From positions 744,001 to 808,000 of the forward strand of contig NZ_AP024852.1 of NCBI RefSeq assembly GCF_024346715.1: 64,000 bases of DNA, written 5' to 3'. The notes beneath the pieces are model-generated. The model had not been told where the DNA came from, did not search any database, and worked only from the letters and a program-made list of their open reading frames with translations. Source of the stretch: Photobacterium swingsii. GTDB taxonomy: Bacteria; Pseudomonadota; Gammaproteobacteria; Enterobacterales; Vibrionaceae. Below, one piece after another: positions 39,160 to 47,592 of this stretch. How positions within the stretch are numbered: position 1 is the stretch's first letter; the number at the start of each line of letters is the position of its first letter. A program made the position numbers and the translations under genes.

Positions 39160-39280
39160 ATTTTATATCGTTAATTGCTTAACGAATTGTCTCTTACTTA
39201 TTGCATCACATAATCAGCAATTGGTGAGCGTGATTATGATCTTTTTTACTTTGGACTCTAGTGAAAGAGAAAAAAGAATA

Positions 39281-39365
39281 TGGTGCGGACGGAGAGACTT
39301 GAACTCTCACACCTTGCGGCGCCAGAACCTAAATCTGGTGCGTCTACCAATTCCGCCACGTCCGC
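39281..39365 (-). tRNA. tRNA-Leu(UAG), copy 3
   Basis: Identical to copy 1 (GCAA loop), exactly 484 bp away from it. Confidence 0.97.
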
Positions 39366-39419
39366 ATACTCAGCAATGATATTCAACTTACGTTGTCTGT
39401 CATCATTAAGTATAAATGA

Positions 39420-39494
39420 TGGCAGGGCTACCTGGATTCGAACCAGGGAATGGCGGCATCAAAAGCCGCTGCCTTACCGCTTGGCGATAGCCCT
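39420..39494 (-). tRNA. tRNA-Gln(UUG), copy 2
   Basis: Same 75-nt sequence as tRNA-Gln copy 1, 484 bp away. Confidence 0.97.
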
Positions 39495-39558
39495 ACAGCG
39501 TTACTCGATTAAGAGAACGAATTTTCTCGGCGAGGAGAAAGAATAAGATAAGAGAGAA

Positions 39559-39643
39559 TGGTGCGGACGGAGAGACTTGAACTCTCACACCTCGCGGCGC
39601 CAGAACCTAAATCTGGTGCGTCTACCAATTCCGCCACGTCCGC
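39559..39643 (-). tRNA. tRNA-Leu(UAG), copy 4
   Basis: Same as copy 2, with the GCGA variable-arm loop. Confidence 0.97.
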
Positions 39644-39764
39644 ATTTTATATCGTTAATTGCTTAACGAATTGTCTCTTACTTATTGCATCACATAATCA
39701 GCAATTGGTGAGCATGATTATGATCTTTTTTACTTTGGACTCTAGTGAAAGAGAACAAAGAATA

Positions 39765-39849
39765 TGGTGCGGACGGAGAGACTTGAACTCTCACACCTTG
39801 CGGCGCCAGAACCTAAATCTGGTGCGTCTACCAATTCCGCCACGTCCGC
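39765..39849 (-). tRNA. tRNA-Leu(UAG), copy 5
   Basis: Same as copies 1 and 3, with the GCAA loop. Confidence 0.97.
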
Positions 39850-39903
39850 ATACTCAGCAATGATATTCAACTTACGTTGTCTGTCATCATTAAGTATAAA
39901 TGA

Positions 39904-39978
39904 TGGCAGGGCTACCTGGATTCGAACCAGGGAATGGCGGCATCAAAAGCCGCTGCCTTACCGCTTGGCGATAGCCCT
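39904..39978 (-). tRNA. tRNA-Gln(UUG), copy 3
   Basis: Same 75-nt sequence as the other Gln copies. Confidence 0.97.
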
Positions 39979-40042
39979 ACAGCGTTACTCGATTAAGAGA
40001 ACGAATTTTCTCGGCGAGGAGAAAGAATAAGATAAGAGAGAA

Positions 40043-40127
40043 TGGTGCGGACGGAGAGACTTGAACTCTCACACCTCGCGGCGCCAGAACCTAAATCTGG
40101 TGCGTCTACCAATTCCGCCACGTCCGC
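40043..40127 (-). tRNA. tRNA-Leu(UAG), copy 6
   Basis: Same as copies 2 and 4, with the GCGA loop. Confidence 0.97.
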
Positions 40128-40248
40128 ATTTTATATCGTTAATTGCTTAACGAATTGTCTCTTACTTATTGCATCACATAATCAGCAATTGGTGAGCATG
40201 ATTATGATCTTTTTTACTTTGGACTCTAGTGAAAGAGAACAAAGAATA

Positions 40249-40333
40249 TGGTGCGGACGGAGAGACTTGAACTCTCACACCTTGCGGCGCCAGAACCTAA
40301 ATCTGGTGCGTCTACCAATTCCGCCACGTCCGC
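40249..40333 (-). tRNA. tRNA-Leu(UAG), copy 7
   Basis: Same as copies 1, 3 and 5, with the GCAA loop. It marks the upstream edge of the 484-bp repeat family. Confidence 0.97.
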
Positions 40334-40385
40334 ATACTCAGCAATGATATTCAACTTACGTTGTGCACACCATTAAGTTAAATGG

Positions 40386-40460
40386 TGGCAGGGCTACCTG
40401 GATTCGAACCAGGGAATGGCGGCATCAAAAGCCGCTGCCTTACCGCTTGGCGATAGCCCT
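40386..40460 (-). tRNA. tRNA-Gln(UUG), copy 4
   Basis: Same tRNA body as the other Gln copies. Its flanks switch from the 484-bp family spacer to the 451-bp family spacer, so it is the junction gene. Confidence 0.97.
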
Positions 40461-40541
40461 ACAGCGTTACTAACGGTTATTTACATAACCAAGCAACTTG
40501 CCTAAATTCTTGTTTAGGCTCTCTTAACCGAGTTAAGAGAA

Positions 40542-40626
40542 TGGTGCGGACGGAGAGACTTGAACTCTCACACCTCTCGGCGCCAGAACCTAAATCTGGT
40601 GCGTCTACCAATTCCGCCACGTCCGC
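40542..40626 (-). tRNA. tRNA-Leu(UAG), copy 8
   Basis: Same body as the other Leu genes, with GAGA as the variable-arm loop. Confidence 0.97.
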
Positions 40627-40672
40627 ATCTGGTAAAGTTTTACATCTTTCGATGATTTCTCAAGAAGAGAAA

Positions 40673-40749
40673 TGGTGGCTACGACGGGATTCGAACCTGT
40701 GACCCCATCATTATGAGTGATGTGCTCTAACCAGCTGAGCTACGTAGCC
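40673..40749 (-). tRNA. Elongator tRNA-Met(CAU), copy 1
   Basis: The gene is 77 nt including CCA, with acceptor GGCTACG/CGTAGCC and anticodon loop holding CAT. It is nearly identical to E. coli metT and is not the initiator type. Confidence 0.97.
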
Positions 40750-40836
40750 ATTTTGTTCTACTCAATGAGTAGTTATTTGATCATGCCGCTCAGTATACAA
40801 AGTAAAGACTCTGAATATAAGCCACATAATAAAATG

Positions 40837-40911
40837 TGGCAGGGCTACCTGGATTCGAACCAGGGAATGGCGGCATCAAAAGCCGCTGCCTTACCGCTTG
40901 GCGATAGCCCT
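40837..40911 (-). tRNA. tRNA-Gln(UUG), copy 5
   Basis: Same 75-nt tRNA, within the 451-bp repeat family. Confidence 0.97.
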
Positions 40912-40992
40912 ACAGCGTTACTAGCGATTATTTAAATAACCAAGCAACTTGCCTAAATTCTTGTTTAGGCCCTCTTAACTGAGTTAAGAGAA

Positions 40993-41077
40993 TGGTGCGG
41001 ACGGAGAGACTTGAACTCTCACACCTCGCGGCGCCAGAACCTAAATCTGGTGCGTCTACCAATTCCGCCACGTCCGC
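40993..41077 (-). tRNA. tRNA-Leu(UAG), copy 9
   Basis: This copy has the GCGA loop typical of the 484-bp family, although it lies in the 451-bp family. Confidence 0.97.
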
Positions 41078-41123
41078 ATCTGGTAAAGTTTTACATCTTT
41101 CGATGATTTCTCAAGAAGAGAAA

Positions 41124-41200
41124 TGGTGGCTACGACGGGATTCGAACCTGTGACCCCATCATTATGAGTGATGTGCTCTAACCAGCTGAGCTACGTAGCC
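41124..41200 (-). tRNA. Elongator tRNA-Met(CAU), copy 2
   Basis: Same 77-nt gene as Met copy 1, exactly 451 bp away. Confidence 0.97.
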
Positions 41201-41287
41201 ATTTTGTTCTACTCAATGAGTAGTTATTTGATCATGCCGCTCAGTATACAAAGTAAAGACTCTGAATATAAGCCACATAATAAAATG

Positions 41288-41362
41288 TGGCAGGGCTACC
41301 TGGATTCGAACCAGGGAATGGCGGCATCAAAAGCCGCTGCCTTACCGCTTGGCGATAGCCCT
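41288..41362 (-). tRNA. tRNA-Gln(UUG), copy 6
   Basis: Same 75-nt tRNA. The spacer to the next Leu gene equals that of Gln copy 4. Confidence 0.97.
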
Positions 41363-41443
41363 ACAGCGTTACTAACGGTTATTTACATAACCAAGCAACT
41401 TGCCTAAATTCTTGTTTAGGCTCTCTTAACCGAGTTAAGAGAA

Positions 41444-41528
41444 TGGTGCGGACGGAGAGACTTGAACTCTCACACCTCTCGGCGCCAGAACCTAAATCTG
41501 GTGCGTCTACCAATTCCGCCACGTCCGC
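41444..41528 (-). tRNA. tRNA-Leu(UAG), copy 10
   Basis: Same body, with the GAGA variable-arm loop. Confidence 0.97.
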
Positions 41529-41574
41529 ATCTGGTAAAGTTTTACATCTTTCGATGATTTCTCAAGAAGAGAAA

Positions 41575-41651
41575 TGGTGGCTACGACGGGATTCGAACCT
41601 GTGACCCCATCATTATGAGTGATGTGCTCTAACCAGCTGAGCTACGTAGCC
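41575..41651 (-). tRNA. Elongator tRNA-Met(CAU), copy 3
   Basis: Same 77-nt gene as the other Met copies. Confidence 0.97.
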
Positions 41652-41738
41652 ATTTTGTTCTACTCAATGAGTAGTTATTTGATCATGCCGCTCAGTATAC
41701 AAAGTAAAGACTCTGAATATAAGCCACATAATAAAATG

Positions 41739-41813
41739 TGGCAGGGCTACCTGGATTCGAACCAGGGAATGGCGGCATCAAAAGCCGCTGCCTTACCGCT
41801 TGGCGATAGCCCT
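41739..41813 (-). tRNA. tRNA-Gln(UUG), copy 7
   Basis: Same 75-nt tRNA. The adjoining spacer has a few private substitutions. Confidence 0.97.
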
Positions 41814-41894
41814 ACAGCGTTACTAGCGATTATTCAAATAATCAAGCAACTAGCCTAAATTCTTGTTTAGGCCCTCTTAACCGAGTTAAGAGAA

Positions 41895-41979
41895 TGGTGC
41901 GGACGGAGAGACTTGAACTCTCACACCTCTCGGCGCCAGAACCTAAATCTGGTGCGTCTACCAATTCCGCCACGTCCGC
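41895..41979 (-). tRNA. tRNA-Leu(UAG), copy 11
   Basis: Same body, with the GAGA loop. Confidence 0.97.
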
Positions 41980-42025
41980 ATCTGGTAAAGTTTTACATCT
42001 TTCGATGATTTCTCAAGAAGAGAAA

Positions 42026-42102
42026 TGGTGGCTACGACGGGATTCGAACCTGTGACCCCATCATTATGAGTGATGTGCTCTAACCAGCTGAGCTACGTAG
42101 CC
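42026..42102 (-). tRNA. Elongator tRNA-Met(CAU), copy 4
   Basis: Same 77-nt gene as the other Met copies. Confidence 0.97.
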
Positions 42103-42189
42103 ATTTTGTTCTACTCAATGAGTAGTTATTTGATCATGCCGCTCAGTATACAAAGTAAAGACTCTGAATATAAGCCACATAATAAAATG

Positions 42190-42264
42190 TGGCAGGGCTA
42201 CCTGGATTCGAACCAGGGAATGGCGGCATCAAAAGCCGCTGCCTTACCGCTTGGCGATAGCCCT
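42190..42264 (-). tRNA. tRNA-Gln(UUG), copy 8
   Basis: Same 75-nt tRNA; the first Gln gene to be transcribed. Confidence 0.97.
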
Positions 42265-42345
42265 ACAGCGTTACTAGCGATTATTTACATAACCAAGCAA
42301 CTTGCCTAAATTCTTGTTTAGGCCCTCTTAACTGAGTCAAGAGAA

Positions 42346-42430
42346 TGGTGCGGACGGAGAGACTTGAACTCTCACACCTCTCGGCGCCAGAACCTAAATC
42401 TGGTGCGTCTACCAATTCCGCCACGTCCGC
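42346..42430 (-). tRNA. tRNA-Leu(UAG), copy 12
   Basis: Same body, with the GAGA loop; the first Leu gene to be transcribed. Confidence 0.97.
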
Positions 42431-42476
42431 ATCTGGTAAAGTTTTACATCTTTCGATGATTTCTCAAGAAGAGAAA

Positions 42477-42553
42477 TGGTGGCTACGACGGGATTCGAAC
42501 CTGTGACCCCATCATTATGAGTGATGTGCTCTAACCAGCTGAGCTACGTAGCC
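42477..42553 (-). tRNA. Elongator tRNA-Met(CAU), copy 5
   Basis: Same 77-nt gene. It is the first gene of the array, about 52 nt after the predicted transcription start. Confidence 0.97.
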
Positions 42554-42605
42554 ATAATCGTTCTTCAAATCTTGCTGCCAGATGACTGACCGCTAACTTG
42601 GGAAC

Positions 42606-42641
42606 GGGGCGCATTATGCTCATACCAGCGAAAAGCGTCAA
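42606..42641 (-). promoter_or_regulatory. Stable-RNA type promoter of the tRNA array
   Basis: On the minus strand TTGACG (42636-42641) and CATAAT (42613-42618) are separated by exactly 17 bp. Each has five of six consensus bases. The discriminator GCGCCCC is G+C-rich, as in stringently controlled tRNA and rRNA promoters. An A/T-rich stretch just upstream (about 42642-42670) could be an UP element. Confidence 0.8.
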
Positions 42642-42787
42642 CAGTTTTTTTGAAAATCTCAATAAAATCGCCTTGTTCGATGGATATTTGGGCGAAATGA
42701 ATGATTGGCACACGAAGCTAGCTTGTTTATGCGGATAAACACTTGCTTTGTCTGGGTTATTAGAAGAAGTTATCGCTAAACGAGAGG

Positions 42788-42820
42788 TAAAAAATAAGCC
42801 AGCAATCATGCTGGCTTATA
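42788..42820 (-). terminator. Terminator of ychF
   Basis: The stem AAGCCAGCA/TGCTGGCTT with loop TGAT is followed on the minus strand by ATTTTTT, about 40 bp after ychF. Confidence 0.85.
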
Positions 42821-42860
42821 ATAAATTATGCATCAAAATGCGCTTGTAACGTCTTTAGAG

Positions 42861-43952
42861 TTATACGTTGAAGCGGAAGTGAACCACATCGCCATCTTTA
42901 ACGATGTAATCTTTACCTTCTAGACGCCACTTACCTGCTTCTTTTGCACCGCTTTCACCTTTGAACTCGATGAATGCGTCGTAACCTACTACTTCAGCAC
43001 GGATAAAGCCTTTTTCGAAGTCGGTGTGGATCTTACCTGCTGCTTGTGGCGCGGTTGCACCTACAGGGATAGTCCAAGCACGTACTTCTTTAACACCAGC
43101 TGTGAAGTAAGTTTGTAGCGTCAGTAGTTCGTAGCCCGAACGGATAACACGGTTTAGGCCTGGCTCTTCAATACCCATATCAGCAAGGAATTCTTCACGA
43201 TCTGCATCGTCAAGCTCTGCAATTTCAGATTCGATAGCCGCACAAACCGGTACTACTACTGCATTTTCTTTAGCAGCGTATTCAATCACCATGTCTAGGA
43301 ATTCGTTATCTTCGAAGCCATCTTCGCTTACGTTAGCGATGTACATGGTTGGTTTGATTGTTAGGAAGTGAAGGTAATCAATTGCTGCTAGCTCTTCTTT
43401 GGCTAGTTCGATTGAACGTACCATACCGCCTTCAGTTAATGTAGGCAGTAGCTTCTCAAGCACAGTGATTTCGAATTTAGCATCTTTATCACCGCCTTTA
43501 GCGCGCTTAGCTTGACGCTGAATTGCACGCTCACACGTGTCAAGGTCAGCCAGTGCTAGCTCAAGGTTGATCACTTCGATATCGTCTAGCGGGTTGATTT
43601 TACCTGCAACGTGAACAATGTTGTCGTTTTCAAAACAACGTACAACGTGGCCGATAGCATCGGTTTCACGGATGTTTGCTAGGAATTTGTTACCAAGGCC
43701 TTCACCTTTAGATGCACCAGCGACTAGGCCCGCGATATCTACGAATTCCATTGTTGTTGGTAAAATACGCTCTGGATTTACAATTTCAGCTAGCGCGTCA
43801 AGACGTAGATCTGGCACAGGTACGACACCAGTGTTTGGCTCGATAGTACAGAACGGGAAGTTAGCTGCTTCGATACCTGCTTTTGTCAAAGCGTTAAATA
43901 GTGTTGATTTACCAACGTTTGGAAGACCAACGATGCCGCATTTAAAACCCAT
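42861..43952 (-). CDS. ychF: Redox-regulated ATPase YchF
   Basis: YchF is an Obg-family P-loop protein that prefers ATP and binds ribosomes, with a role in the oxidative stress response. The 363-residue protein equals the E. coli length. It has [15 protein letters not shown] (Walker A), FVDIAGLV (G3) and the C-terminal TGS-like domain with [18 protein letters not shown]. It lies after pth on the same strand with a gap of about 100 bp, the typical pth-ychF pair. Confidence 0.98.
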   Translation of the reverse strand: MGFKCGIVGLPNVGKSTLFNALTKAGIEAANFPFCTIEPNTGVVPVPDLRLDALAEIVNPERILPTTMEFVDIAGLVAGASKGEGLGNKFLANIRETDAIGHVVRCFENDNIVHVAGKINPLDDIEVINLELALADLDTCERAIQRQAKRAKGGDKDAKFEITVLEKLLPTLTEGGMVRSIELAKEELAAIDYLHFLTIKPTMYIANVSEDGFEDNEFLDMVIEYAAKENAVVVPVCAAIESEIAELDDADREEFLADMGIEEPGLNRVIRSGYELLTLQTYFTAGVKEVRAWTIPVGATAPQAAGKIHTDFEKGFIRAEVVGYDAFIEFKGESGAKEAGKWRLEGKDYIVKDGDVVHFRFNV

Positions 43953-44055
43953 GGTATTAAACCCTTTTGGTGATTACTCAGTGTCACGTTAACGGTAGAT
44001 AAAACCTCACGTGACAAACATTACTAATAAAAACTCACAAGCAGATTAAAAAATT

Positions 44056-44646
44056 CTACTCTGCTTTGAATGAATGTAGTCGGTTCTGTGCTTTATTGAG
44101 CCCATCTTTGAGTAAGATGTCCATGCAACGTACGGCTTCATCGGCCGCAGCATCGATACATTCTTGCTCTTTAGCAGGCGCTTTACCCAGAACAAAATTG
44201 GCGACTTTATTCTTGTCGCCAGGGTGGCCTATGCCAACGCGTAAGCGATAGAAATCTTTGTTGTTGCCCATTTTACTGATGATGTCACGCAGACCATTGT
44301 GCCCACCGTGTCCACCGCCTTTCTTGAATTTCGCTACTCCAGGCGGAAGATCGAGCTCGTCATGCGCCACTAGGATTTCTTCCGGTTTAATTTGGTAGAA
44401 ATTCGCCAGTGCTGCCACAGATTTACCTGACAGGTTCATGAATGTTGTTGGGATCAACAAGCGGAGATCTTGGCCATTCGCCATGATCCGGCCAGTCAGA
44501 CCGTAGTATTTTGATTCTTCTCGCAAGTTGATGTTATGAACACGCGCTAATTCTTCGACGACCCATGCGCCGGCATTGTGGCGAGTTCTAGCATACTCAG
44601 GGCCCGGATTTGCCAGGCCAACTAGTAGACGAATTTGGTTACTCAC
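44056..44646 (-). CDS. pth: Peptidyl-tRNA hydrolase
   Basis: Pth frees tRNAs from prematurely released peptidyl-tRNA. From GTG 44646 the protein has 196 residues and starts [18 protein letters not shown], close to E. coli's 194. The catalytic histidine is in [10 protein letters not shown]. The conserved [20 protein letters not shown] and [12 protein letters not shown] segments are intact. The upstream 29 codons of open frame lack family similarity. Confidence 0.97.
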   Translation of the reverse strand: MSNQIRLLVGLANPGPEYARTRHNAGAWVVEELARVHNINLREESKYYGLTGRIMANGQDLRLLIPTTFMNLSGKSVAALANFYQIKPEEILVAHDELDLPPGVAKFKKGGGHGGHNGLRDIISKMGNNKDFYRLRVGIGHPGDKNKVANFVLGKAPAKEQECIDAAADEAVRCMDILLKDGLNKAQNRLHSFKAE

Positions 44647-44757
44647 GCTTGATTTCTCTCGTCTTAGGCTGAAAACGCGCGCTATGTTATACCAAACGAG
44701 GAAAGATTGATACGGATCGCGGTTATTGCCCAATAAGGTTGTTATAGCCCTAAAAGC

Positions 44758-44784
44758 AAAACGCCCCGCAAAAGCGAGGCGTTT
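44758..44784 (-). terminator. Terminator after prs
   Basis: The stem AAACGCCTCGC/GCGGGGCGTTT (one wobble) with loop TTTT is followed on the minus strand by T residues, 22 bp after prs. Confidence 0.8.
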
Positions 44785-44805
44785 ATCAGTTCCTGCTTCG
44801 CTCGA

Positions 44806-45753
44806 TTAGTGCTCGAACATTGCTGAAATTGATTCTTCGTTGCTAATGCGACGAATAGCTTCCGCTAACATGCCAGAAAGTGTCAGAACAGATACGCGAC
44901 CTGTGTCTTTGATTTCTTGGGATAGTGGAATTGAGTCAGTGACGATAACTTCATCGATTACTGATTCACGGATGTTTTGTACTGCTGTACCAGAGAATAC
45001 TGGGTGAGTTGCGTAAGCGAATACACGCTTAGCGCCACGCTCTTTCAGTGCTTCTGCTGCTTTACATAGCGTACCGCCAGTATCGATCATGTCATCAACG
45101 ATGATGCAGTCACGGCCTTCAACGTCACCGATCAGGTGCATTACCTGAGAAACGTTCGCACGAGGGCGACGCTTATCGATGATAGCGATGTCAGTATCGT
45201 CTAGTAATTTAGCGATAGCACGAGCACGAACAACGCCACCGATGTCTGGAGATACAACAACTGGATCTTCCAGTTTCTTCGCCAGGATGTCTTCAAGTAG
45301 CACAGGGCTACCGAATACGTTATCAACTGGAACATCGAAGAAGCCTTGGATTTGCTCAGCGTGTAGGTCAACAGTCAGAACGCGGTCAACACCAACGTTT
45401 GAAAGGAAATCAGCAACGACTTTTGCAGTAATAGGCACACGAGCAGAACGGACGCGGCGGTCTTGGCGAGCATAACCGAAGTAAGGGATAACAGCAGTAA
45501 TACGGCCTGCAGATGCACGACGAAGTGCATCGATCATTACAACTAACTCCATTAGGTTGTCGTTAGTTGGTGCACAAGTTGATTGAATAATAAATACGTC
45601 GCTACCGCGAACGTTTTCATTAATCTGAACACATACTTCACCATCAGAAAAACGGTTAACAGTCGCATCTCCAAGAGAGATGTATAGACGGTCAGCAATG
45701 CGTTGGGCTAGTTCTGGTGTAGCGTTACCAGCAAACAGCTTCATATCAGGCAC
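44806..45753 (-). CDS. prs: Ribose-phosphate pyrophosphokinase
   Basis: Prs makes PRPP from ribose 5-phosphate and ATP, feeding purine, pyrimidine, NAD, histidine and tryptophan synthesis, and so supports Upp and the PurMN pathway of this window. The 315-residue protein equals the E. coli length, starts at GTG with [16 protein letters not shown], and has [12 protein letters not shown] and the PRPP loop [13 protein letters not shown]. It follows ispE by 33 bp, as in the lolB-ispE-prs cluster of enterobacteria. Confidence 0.98.
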   Translation of the reverse strand: MPDMKLFAGNATPELAQRIADRLYISLGDATVNRFSDGEVCVQINENVRGSDVFIIQSTCAPTNDNLMELVVMIDALRRASAGRITAVIPYFGYARQDRRVRSARVPITAKVVADFLSNVGVDRVLTVDLHAEQIQGFFDVPVDNVFGSPVLLEDILAKKLEDPVVVSPDIGGVVRARAIAKLLDDTDIAIIDKRRPRANVSQVMHLIGDVEGRDCIIVDDMIDTGGTLCKAAEALKERGAKRVFAYATHPVFSGTAVQNIRESVIDEVIVTDSIPLSQEIKDTGRVSVLTLSGMLAEAIRRISNEESISAMFEH

Positions 45754-45786
45754 GGTGGAAACCTCAGGGTTGCGTCCAAGTTGTAG

Positions 45787-46662
45787 TTACTGACCATCCG
45801 AAGAAAGTGTGCTCAAGGCTGTCAATAAGGGAGATGTGTTGACACCTTTTGCGACAAATCCGTGGAGCCAGTTAGGTAATTTGTCCAGTGTTGCAATGGC
45901 CTCGCGATGAGTGCTAAATTCAGCAAACACACATGCGCCAGTACCAGTCAATCTTGACGGCGCATATTCTAACAGCCAAGAAAGCGCCTTATCAACCTCA
46001 GGGTGCAGTCTTCTTACTATTTTTTCGCAATCGTTTTCGTAAGTGCCTGCCAATAGTGCATTCAAGCTGCGTTTTTCACTGTCTCGCGTTAAATCAGGAT
46101 GGGTGAAAATATCGACGGTTGCGATGCTCACATCAGGTTTGGCAACTAAATACCACTTTTCTTCTGGTTGCGCCGGCTGTAATTGCTCTCCCACACCTTC
46201 AGCAAACGCACTGACACCACGGACAAAAACGGGCACATCCGCACCGAGTGCTAAGCCTATCTCGGCCAGTTGTTCAACGCTTAGTTTGGTTTGCCATAAA
46301 TAGTTTAAAGCAACCAAAGTGGTCGCGGCGTCAGATGAACCGCCCCCCAAACCGCCACCCATAGGTAAAATCTTGTCGATATGAATATCGGCACCGGCTT
46401 CAATGCCTGCTGCTTTACGGAGTGCATCGGCCGCGCGGTAAATCAGGTTCTCTTCTGTTGGTACACCTTCAATCGCCGGGGTAATAGTGATTTCATTACT
46501 ATTATTGGCGGTGATGGTAAGTGTATCGCTGTGATCCAAGAACTGAAATAAGGTCTGTAAATCGTGATAGCCGTTAGGGCGACGACCTGTGATGTATAAG
46601 AATAGGTTGAGTTTTGCAGGCGCAGGCCAGCGAGTGGTTTGGGTAAGTACTGGGCTATTCAT
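45787..46662 (-). CDS. ispE: 4-diphosphocytidyl-2-C-methyl-D-erythritol kinase
   Basis: IspE phosphorylates CDP-ME in the MEP isoprenoid pathway. The 291-residue GHMP kinase begins with [20 protein letters not shown], has the ATP loop [17 protein letters not shown] and the C-terminal [10 protein letters not shown]. It lies 3 bp after lolB, so the two are probably translated from one mRNA. Confidence 0.97.
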   Translation of the reverse strand: MNSPVLTQTTRWPAPAKLNLFLYITGRRPNGYHDLQTLFQFLDHSDTLTITANNSNEITITPAIEGVPTEENLIYRAADALRKAAGIEAGADIHIDKILPMGGGLGGGSSDAATTLVALNYLWQTKLSVEQLAEIGLALGADVPVFVRGVSAFAEGVGEQLQPAQPEEKWYLVAKPDVSIATVDIFTHPDLTRDSEKRSLNALLAGTYENDCEKIVRRLHPEVDKALSWLLEYAPSRLTGTGACVFAEFSTHREAIATLDKLPNWLHGFVAKGVNTSPLLTALSTLSSDGQ

Positions 46663-46665
46663 AAC

Positions 46666-47286
46666 TTATTTCAAAGACCAAGAGTGAATGATAAGGGTAA
46701 TGCGTTGATCGCCTTGGGTGAGCTGCATTTTTTTAGGGAGTATAGGCTGGGTAGTATAGTCGTATTCATCAAACGTCATTTCCCAGGTTTGACTGCCCAT
46801 CGTTTTCGCCAAATAGCTGACAAGGTTTTGCTCATTAAGCTGGTAGCTATCCGCAGCTGTTGGCAGACCAATCAGCCAATCTCGCATTTGTTCAATGGGA
46901 AGATTAATGCCTGTGAGTTGCTGAACTAATACCGCGGCATTGGATCCTTGATGGCGACGTCCATTGTTGTCGATTAAAGTTGCACCAGATTCCGTTGTGT
47001 CGAGTTTTAATAAAGTGCTCCCCAAAAAGTTAGTGAGTAGTAGATGGTCTTTTTGTGGGGCCGTTTTCCAAACGAGGTTGGCACCGAAGCGCAGATCGGG
47101 GCCTTTATAGCCGAGTTTGCCTTTTGCTTGGTATTGACTGAGCTGCTCCAAGGCATACTTATGGGTTTGCCAATTGGTCGATTGAATCGGAGCTTGTTGG
47201 GCACAACCGGCCAAAAAAATTAGCATTAAGGCACTGCTAAGCATGCGATAAGGGCGTTTAAACAGTGCGGGTACGGATAAATTCAT
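46666..47286 (-). CDS. lolB: Outer membrane lipoprotein receptor LolB
   Basis: LolB accepts lipoproteins from LolA and inserts them in the outer membrane. From ATG 47286 the 206-residue precursor has lipobox LAGC (C28) and the family segments QYQAKGKLGYKGPDLRFGAN, the exposed hydrophobic loop region TNFLGSTLLKL and MRDWLIGLP. The upstream 48 codons are an open frame without a signal peptide. It is divergent from hemA, as in E. coli. Confidence 0.95.
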   Translation of the reverse strand: MNLSVPALFKRPYRMLSSALMLIFLAGCAQQAPIQSTNWQTHKYALEQLSQYQAKGKLGYKGPDLRFGANLVWKTAPQKDHLLLTNFLGSTLLKLDTTESGATLIDNNGRRHQGSNAAVLVQQLTGINLPIEQMRDWLIGLPTAADSYQLNEQNLVSYLAKTMGSQTWEMTFDEYDYTTQPILPKKMQLTQGDQRITLIIHSWSLK

Positions 47287-47592
47287 GGCACATGACTCAT
47301 TCGTTAGTTTGGGCAAACAATAGCGGTAAATGAGCGATAAGCCAAATAAAAGCCGAGGTGATAAAGTGAAAATATTCAACATAAGCACATGCTTAGCATT
47401 GAATTGATGAGCAATTTTATGCGCTTCCATTTATGATGTTTATTGTCGATGACTGGATAAAATAGCATCTGAAAAGCGACAAATGTGCACTCTATGATGA
47501 ATGATTCTGCCTGATTCCTTTTATTACGGTGGGGCATCAAGTAAAATCCCGCCCTAGATCTTTTCATTTGGCGAAGTTGGTACACCGTCTCC
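47287..47592. other. Divergent promoter region between lolB and hemA
   Basis: This is a 306-bp non-coding stretch that must hold the promoters of lolB-ispE-prs and hemA-prfA-prmC. A -10-like TAAAAT lies about 50 bp before hemA, without a clear -35. I see no other feature. Confidence 0.45.

Larger units (their letters stand above)
38797..42553 (-). repeat. Tandemly amplified tRNA array (25 genes, two repeat families)
   Basis: The array reads, in transcription order, Met-Leu-Gln four times, then Met-Leu-Gln, then Leu-Leu-Gln three times, and a final Leu. Met genes are spaced exactly 451 bp apart (40673, 41124, 41575, 42026, 42477). The Leu-Leu-Gln units are spaced exactly 484 bp apart (Leu genes at 38797, 39281, 39765, 40249). 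Spacers are nearly identical within each family. E. coli has a seven-gene Met-Leu-Gln cluster at the same site beside ubiF, so this is an expanded version of an old locus. All genes encode CCA. Confidence 0.95.

Noticed and set aside
38793..42309. Repeated plus-strand reading frames of 72-101 codons across the tRNA array, many starting M-V-R-T-E-R-L-E-L
   Set aside because: They are antisense to tRNA-Leu, tRNA-Gln and tRNA-Met genes and repeat only because the tRNAs repeat. Such frames are well-known spurious proteins.
38797..42553. Regularly spaced repeats that could suggest a CRISPR array
   Set aside because: The repeated units are 75-85 nt tRNAs with full cloverleafs and encoded CCA, the periods are 451 and 484 bp, and no cas genes are present.
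42531..42809. Minus-strand open frame of 92 codons upstream of the tRNA array
   Set aside because: It overlaps the first tRNA-Met gene and the strong promoter, has no ribosome site and no family features.
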